This document shows, in pieces, positions 59,757 through 64,000 of a DNA stretch of 64,000 nt. The DNA lies in contig JAKISF010000008.1 of assembly GCA_021648725.1 (NCBI GenBank), positions 1-64,000 of the forward strand, in the 5' to 3' direction. Every line of letters starts with the position of its first letter. The stretch's first letter is position 1. Below the pieces are notes generated by a model that had not been told where the DNA came from, did not search any database, and was given only the letters and a program-made list of their open reading frames with translations. A program made the position numbers and the translations under genes. This DNA comes from Bacteroidales bacterium. GTDB lineage: Bacteria; Bacteroidota; Bacteroidia; Bacteroidales; JAADGE01.

Positions 59757-60713
59757 TTAGTTTGATTTCTTTGTAAAAATATTATTTTCTAAACTGTTTA
59801 CAATATTGTATAATTCTTCAATAAGGTTTAAGTTTTGTGCTAATTCATCATAATACGGACGAATTGATTGTTCATTAATTTCTGTTTTAACATCTATTTT
59901 GTACAAATCCTTTGAGTTATAGATTCCGAAATAAATTTCATTTTTGCTGAATCCGAAGTAAACTTGTTTTGCTTTACTTTTTTCTCTTAATAAAAAGCTT
60001 ATAAGTTCATCGGATAATATTAGTTTAGCTTCGCTTTCGTTACTTGAAAAAACTGCAAACTGCTTTTCAAAAACTTCATTGTCAATTTTTATCAATGCAT
60101 CTCTTGAAAAATTCATTTTTTGTAATGCTCTGCCGAATTTTCCTAATAACTTTTCTGCAAAATCTGGGACAACTACAGTTCTTCCTTCAAAATTGTTTTT
60201 TGTTTGAATATAATAAAACGGTCCTTTGAAAACAGTTACAGTTGACTTATCTCTTTTTTGCGAAATATGTAATTCTGAATATTCAACATAAATATTATTA
60301 TAAATTCCGACAAATAAATCTTCACCTTTGTAATATGAATAATGTTTTATAAACTGACTTTTTTTAAACATTTCTCTTGAAACATGCTTTTGAGGGAAGT
60401 ATTCAAAATCAGGGCTGATTGCTTCAATTAATTTTTTTATAACTTTTTCTTTAATTGTTAAATAAAGTTTTCTTTTTATTCCTCCTCCTCTTATTATAAT
60501 AAAAGCAATTAATCCCATAACAAAGCCTGCAACAAGAAACCAGCCGTTATAAAACATCGTACTTAAAGGTGTTGCTGAAAAAAAAACAATCCCCCAGAAC
60601 ATAAAACCTTTAATATTTCTTTTTTGTAATTCGCTTAATTGCTGCAATCTGTGGTTTTCAATTTCGGGAATATTAAGTTCTCCTGAGCTTATAATATCTT
60701 CAAAAGATTTCAT
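59757..60713 (-). CDS. DUF3137 domain membrane protein
   Basis: A 318-residue protein with two helices (about 37-76) near the N-terminus and a soluble domain (about 90-290) with the DUF3137 elements FEYFPQKHVSREMFKKS, YKGEDLFVGIYNN and VFKGPFYYIQTKNNFEG. The same domain is present in the E. coli/Pseudomonas proteins of unknown function. It lies between a TPR gene and a PLDc_N gene in one operon. Confidence 0.85.
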   Translation of the reverse strand: MKSFEDIISSGELNIPEIENHRLQQLSELQKRNIKGFMFWGIVFFSATPLSTMFYNGWFLVAGFVMGLIAFIIIRGGGIKRKLYLTIKEKVIKKLIEAISPDFEYFPQKHVSREMFKKSQFIKHYSYYKGEDLFVGIYNNIYVEYSELHISQKRDKSTVTVFKGPFYYIQTKNNFEGRTVVVPDFAEKLLGKFGRALQKMNFSRDALIKIDNEVFEKQFAVFSSNESEAKLILSDELISFLLREKSKAKQVYFGFSKNEIYFGIYNSKDLYKIDVKTEINEQSIRPYYDELAQNLNLIEELYNIVNSLENNIFTKKSN

Positions 60714-60741
60714 TTTTTTATTAATTTTGTTAAATAATCAT

Positions 60742-62556
60742 TTATGCCCCGTTTCTTATTTTTCGGTACCTTCTTCTTGCTTCCGAAACATAAATACTGT
60801 CCGGGTGCTCAATCATAAGTTTTTTATAATATTCAACGGCTTCCTCTTTGTTTAATAATTTTTCTTCATACATAACCGCCAGTTTGAACATTGCTAAGTC
60901 TGCCAAGATATCCCAAGAATATTCTGCTATTATCTTTTTATAAAACTTTTCGGCATTAACAAAATTTCGGTCTGATTCGTAAATCTTTGCTTTTAATAAA
61001 TAAGCTTCGTCTATAATCTGATGTCCTGTATTTTTAGCAATTAACGAGTCTAACACAATTAATGCAGAATCATTTATGTGTCTGAATTTCAGAAGTTCAG
61101 CTCTTGCGTATATTTTTAAAGCGGTTTGCAAAGAATCCCCTTCCGTATTTTCATCAATATGTATTGAATAGAATAAAGCATCATTTGCAACAGGTTTTGA
61201 AGTGCTGGCTTTTAACGCATCGAATTGTGCTTTTGCCCAACGAAAGTTATTTGCAAAATATGCTAATTTAGCTTTTCTGAGTTTTGCTTCATCTCCAATG
61301 GTATTCCCTTTGTTTTCTAATTCAACCTGACCGTATATTAAAGCCGCATAATCTAAATCATTTCTAAAAACTAAAACATCTCCCAACTCAATTTTGCATT
61401 TTGAAGCAAGTTTTTTGTCAAGCCCTCTTATATTTACGGCATCAGTTAAAAGTTTCTCTGCATCATCAGATTTTTTTAAATAAAATGTTTGTAAATGAGC
61501 TAAATCAATAATTGTTTCGATTGTATTCGGCCCGATTCCGAATTTTATAAGAGCTGAATTATATTCTTGTTCTAAGCTTAATATTTCTTCCTCGGTATTT
61601 ATTATTCCGTTTTTTACTTGCAGAAATTTAACATTTAATATACCGAGCCTTGACGGTATATAATAAGAATATCTTCTGCCTTTTTCAATTAAATATTTGT
61701 ATGCCTGTGTTGCTGTTTTTAAATCGTTGTTTAATTTTGCCGTTTTCGCCAAATCAAAAACTTTTTTCCCCGATGTTTTTAACCTTTTATCTATTGCTAT
61801 TTCCTGAAAAAGAGCTTTGTCAAATTCTTTACGCTGCAAATAATACCAAACTAACATTTGGTTATACACAATTCTTGAATTAGATTTTTGAATACGTTTT
61901 AGAAGAGCAGTTCTTAAAACATTTGAAAACTCATTATTAATATCTTTGCTTATAAAATATTGCATTCTGTTTTGAACAACATTTAAATTTCGGATTGACT
62001 CCTCAAGAAAATCTAAATATTCATTTACCATTTTATCATATTGCCTTTGAATTGCAAATAAATTTGCAAGCTCACTTCTGTATGTTTCAGAAGTAACTTT
62101 CCTCCCTTCTAAATATGTTTTTTCGGCATAATTATACTCTCTTCTTTGAATAAATGCAGATGCAACAGCTCTTACCTGTGCAGAATTATTTTGAACTTTT
62201 GACAAGGCTTTTTCAAAATATTTCTCAGCAGCTTCATTTTTATTCTGTTTTTTAAATAAATATCCTAAATCAATATAATACGAAGGGTCGTTCTTATGCT
62301 TTCTTATTTGTTTTTTGATTTCACTTTCGGCAATTTCAAATTTGCTTTGTTCAATTAAACAATTTGCATAATATGTGAAATAAATTTTTGCTTTTGTTTT
62401 GTCAAAAACTCTTTTAAACAATACTTCTGCCTTATCAAAATCTTTACTTCTGTAATAATCATGAGCTAATCTGATATCATTACCTGTATTATTTTGTGAA
62501 AAAGAATTAATCCCGAAAATAAAAATCAGAAATAATATGTAAATGTGTTTTAACAT
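60742..62556 (-). CDS. Secreted tetratricopeptide repeat protein
   Basis: A 604-residue protein with a signal peptide (1-21, ending SFSQ), about four clear TPR units in the N-terminal 150 residues (DFDKAEVLFKRVFDKTK, PSYYIDLGYLFKKQNKNE), a long helical middle of less regular repeats, and further repeats near the end (AEKFYKKIIAEYSWD, EAVEYYKKLMIEHPD). The final repeats resemble the outer-membrane assembly/YfgC-like TPR type. First gene of the TPR/DUF3137/PLDc_N operon, with promoter box TATATTTG at 62599-62592. Confidence 0.85.
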   Translation of the reverse strand: MLKHIYILFLIFIFGINSFSQNNTGNDIRLAHDYYRSKDFDKAEVLFKRVFDKTKAKIYFTYYANCLIEQSKFEIAESEIKKQIRKHKNDPSYYIDLGYLFKKQNKNEAAEKYFEKALSKVQNNSAQVRAVASAFIQRREYNYAEKTYLEGRKVTSETYRSELANLFAIQRQYDKMVNEYLDFLEESIRNLNVVQNRMQYFISKDINNEFSNVLRTALLKRIQKSNSRIVYNQMLVWYYLQRKEFDKALFQEIAIDKRLKTSGKKVFDLAKTAKLNNDLKTATQAYKYLIEKGRRYSYYIPSRLGILNVKFLQVKNGIINTEEEILSLEQEYNSALIKFGIGPNTIETIIDLAHLQTFYLKKSDDAEKLLTDAVNIRGLDKKLASKCKIELGDVLVFRNDLDYAALIYGQVELENKGNTIGDEAKLRKAKLAYFANNFRWAKAQFDALKASTSKPVANDALFYSIHIDENTEGDSLQTALKIYARAELLKFRHINDSALIVLDSLIAKNTGHQIIDEAYLLKAKIYESDRNFVNAEKFYKKIIAEYSWDILADLAMFKLAVMYEEKLLNKEEAVEYYKKLMIEHPDSIYVSEARRRYRKIRNGA

Positions 62557-62570
62557 TTGCTTTGAAATTA

Positions 62571-62578
62571 TATCTTTG
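62571..62578 (+). promoter_or_regulatory. Promoter -7 box TATCTTTG (plus strand)
   Basis: Exact TAnnTTTG match upstream of the XRE regulator (80-base leader), facing away from the TPR gene. Confidence 0.4.
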
Positions 62579-62591
62579 ATGAACAGAAATC

Positions 62592-62599
62592 CAAATATA
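62592..62599 (-). promoter_or_regulatory. Promoter -7 box TATATTTG (minus strand)
   Basis: Exact TAnnTTTG match on the minus strand, 35 bases upstream of the TPR gene at 62556. Confidence 0.5.
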
Positions 62600-62658
62600 T
62601 AAATAAACTTACATTTTTAAAGTTTTATTATAATGTAAAATAATTTCTGCTGTTAATT

Positions 62659-62907
62659 ATGTCATATTTCGGTAAAAATATCAGAAAAATAAGAGTTGCA
62701 AAAAAAATGACACAAACAGAGTTTGCCGAATTATTCGATTTAAAACGGACGGCATTAGGCTCTTATGAAGAAGGTAGAGCTGAAGCAAAAATTGATACAA
62801 TTATTAAAATTGCCGATTATTTTAAACTTACTTTAGACCAACTTCTCAGGAAAGAGTTAACAATTAATGAGATTTTCCACTTTAAAAATGATTTCTTTTA
62901 CGATTAG
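62659..62907 (+). CDS. XRE-family helix-turn-helix regulator
   Basis: An 82-residue protein whose first 60 residues form a Cro/C1-type HTH (NIRKIRVAKKMTQTEFAELF, RTALGSYEEGRAEAKIDTI, then ADYFKLTLDQLL). The short C-terminal tail has no sensor domain. It may be an autonomous repressor. No toxin or phage gene is adjacent, so a toxin-antitoxin assignment is not supported. The next gene, encoding an OmpA-like protein, starts 110 bases downstream. Confidence 0.9.
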   Translation: MSYFGKNIRKIRVAKKMTQTEFAELFDLKRTALGSYEEGRAEAKIDTIIKIADYFKLTLDQLLRKELTINEIFHFKNDFFYD

Positions 62908-63017
62908 TGCAAGAAATATATGCTCATAGGTACTCTTCTGTTAATCAACATACTGATTGATTTTGAAAATTCATTTTTTTTCGTTATTATTGTATGAAAT
63001 AATTAAAATTCCGACAT

Positions 63018-63614
63018 ATGAAACTAAGCTCTGGGTTATTCGGATTTCTTCTTATCGTTTGGATGGGCGGTTCAACTTATTGGTATGTTTGTAAAATAAA
63101 AAACGACTGTGAGAACAAAGAAACTTCTTCAACTCAAATACTTTCTGATACTCAAAATAAAACTTCTGAAGATGCATTAAACGAATTGTCGGAAAAAAAA
63201 GAAAATATTTATAAAAATACAGAAACAGTTCGAGAAGATATTATCAACAAAACAAAAGAAAAACTAACTGCAGGTTATATTGTTTTTGATTTTCCGAAGA
63301 ATTCAGTAATAATCAACAATATTTCAAACGATTTTAATGAATTTGCAGAAAACCTAAAACTATATCTAATTGAAAACAGCACTGATAAAATTGAAATAAT
63401 CGGTCATACAGATAATATCGGGAATAGCAGTGCTAATTATAAATTCGGACAAAAAAGAGCATTATTTATTAAAAATAAATTGATAGAAACAGGTATCTCG
63501 GATGAACATTTTATTATAAAATCAAAAGGAGAAAAAGAACCGATTGATACAAATGATACTGAGAACGGGCGTAAAAAAAACAGGCGTGTTGTTATTAAAT
63601 TACGTCAACAATAA
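63018..63614 (+). CDS. OmpA-family peptidoglycan-binding protein
   Basis: A 198-residue protein with an N-terminal membrane segment (about 5-24), a helical linker rich in Glu and Lys (about 30-88), and a C-terminal OmpA domain (about 90-196: GHTDNIGNSSANYKFGQKRALFIKNKL, the peptidoglycan-contacting stretch, then NRRVVIKL). The first segment has no clear cleavage site, so it is probably an inner-membrane anchor as in MotB-like proteins. It runs with the next membrane coiled-coil gene (11 bases apart). Confidence 0.85.
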   Translation: MKLSSGLFGFLLIVWMGGSTYWYVCKIKNDCENKETSSTQILSDTQNKTSEDALNELSEKKENIYKNTETVREDIINKTKEKLTAGYIVFDFPKNSVIINNISNDFNEFAENLKLYLIENSTDKIEIIGHTDNIGNSSANYKFGQKRALFIKNKLIETGISDEHFIIKSKGEKEPIDTNDTENGRKKNRRVVIKLRQQ

Positions 63615-63625
63615 AACTTTAAAAC

Positions 63626-64000
63626 ATGGGCGAACATATTTTAGAAATAGTTGTAATGTTGCTCGGAGCAGCAATTTTAGGATTCTTTATCGGTTGGTTT
63701 TTGCAAAAAAATAAAATTAGTGACTTAGAAGAGTACATAACCACGCTTGAAGAAAAAAACAACAGACTGCAAGGCGAATATAATGAAAATGAAAGGGCTT
63801 TAATTAATTGTCAAACCGAAAAGAAAAAAACAGAAGCCGACAAAGGCAGGATTGAAACATTGCTGGTTGAGTGCCAAGGTAAGTTAACTGTTTCAGATGT
63901 TGAATTGGCAAAAAAAGAAATTGATGCTAAAACTGAAAAAACAATAAAAGTTAATAAGAAAACAGATTCTAAGCAAGAAAGTAAGAAAAAAATCACAAAA
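63626..64000 (+). CDS. Membrane coiled-coil protein, partial (runs off the window)
   Basis: Open from ATG 63626 to the window end, 125 codons. An N-terminal membrane helix (ILEIVVMLLGAAILGFFIGW, about 5-24) is followed by a long Glu/Lys-rich coiled coil (for example SDLEEYITTLEEKNNRL) and a very basic stretch at the edge. It resembles membrane-anchored coiled-coil proteins encoded next to OmpA-domain genes in Bacteroidota, some with helix-hairpin-helix C-termini that would lie outside the window. Reading is incomplete, so no function is assigned. Confidence 0.75.
   Translation, partial: MGEHILEIVVMLLGAAILGFFIGWFLQKNKISDLEEYITTLEEKNNRLQGEYNENERALINCQTEKKKTEADKGRIETLLVECQGKLTVSDVELAKKEIDAKTEKTIKVNKKTDSKQESKKKITK

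Noticed and set aside
62659-62907. XRE regulator as antitoxin of a toxin-antitoxin pair
   Set aside because: No toxin-like gene adjoins it; the following gene is an OmpA-domain protein 110 bases away.

Overview
The window is AT-rich and comes from a Bacteroidota (Bacteroidetes) chromosome. The evidence is the gliding-motility ABC proteins GldF and GldG, a GldM-like secreted protein, an ECF sigma/FecR pair with an STN-type protein, families largely confined to the phylum (DUF6427, DUF3137, FISUMP, DUF3857), no Shine-Dalgarno signal at most starts, and repeated TAnnTTTG promoter boxes. Genus and species cannot be named from the sequence. The protein set (Tat-exported molybdoenzyme with sulfur carriers, acyl-CoA and hydroxyacyl-CoA dehydrogenases, NAD-dependent threonine dehydrogenase) suggests a sulfur-respiring or facultatively anaerobic heterotroph. 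That is inference.

Layout. 1-8.2 kb is a cell-surface glycan locus: two sulfotransferases (the first lacking its N-terminus), two methyltransferases, a glycosyltransferase-like protein, a flippase and a YfhO-type membrane protein. 8.2-12 kb holds rsmI, a membrane GAF/PAS sensor without an output domain, and a secreted thioredoxin-fold protein without CXXC. 12-18 kb, on the minus strand, is a four-gene operon: 7TM-transglutaminase, RimK-like ATP-grasp ligase, long membrane-anchored TPR protein and outer-membrane beta-barrel. 18.3-24.8 kb is metabolic and housekeeping (threonine dehydrogenase, DUF2147, saccharopine-dehydrogenase-like, ferredoxin, 3-hydroxybutyryl-CoA dehydrogenase, LpxH-like, AI-2E-type exporter) with two structured intergenic elements. 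24.9-27.2 kb is a small rearranged patch: a DUF4143 ATPase and a 32-bp tandem repeat lie between the truncated tail of a class-I glutamine-amidotransferase-like gene and a complete paralogue. 27.2-35.2 kb has a VWA lipoprotein, gldG/gldF, a FISUMP protein, a membrane LytTR regulator and an unusual 605-residue protein that looks like a remote nitronate-monooxygenase-type flavoprotein with a Cys-rich tail.

36.8-44.3 kb is the most distinctive region: one plus-strand operon encoding a Psr/Phs-type molybdoenzyme, its 4x[4Fe-4S] subunit, an NrfD membrane anchor, two YeeE/YedE half-transporters and three exported rhodanese-family proteins. All four rhodanese domains have lost the canonical active-site cysteine. 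Two of the proteins end in a lysine-rich tail finishing in Gly-Cys-COOH, and in one of these that terminal residue is the only cysteine. Together they look like a periplasmic sulfur-relay system feeding or draining the molybdoenzyme.

44.3-48.6 kb is core (frr, DUF6427, a conserved 86-residue protein, rpoN, a PAP2-like protein). 48.7-55.1 kb is a six-gene minus-strand ECF-sigma/FecR operon with no TonB-dependent receptor; it encodes an STN/carboxypeptidase-regulatory-like protein, a GldM-C-like protein and a DUF3857/transglutaminase-like protein. 55-58.2 kb carries a sodium/solute symporter, tRNA-Pro(TGG), tRNA-Glu(TTC), rpsT and a CbpA-type DnaJ. 58.2-64 kb has a TonB-C protein, a TPR/DUF3137/PLDc_N operon, a small XRE regulator, an OmpA-like protein and the start of a membrane coiled-coil gene that runs off the window.
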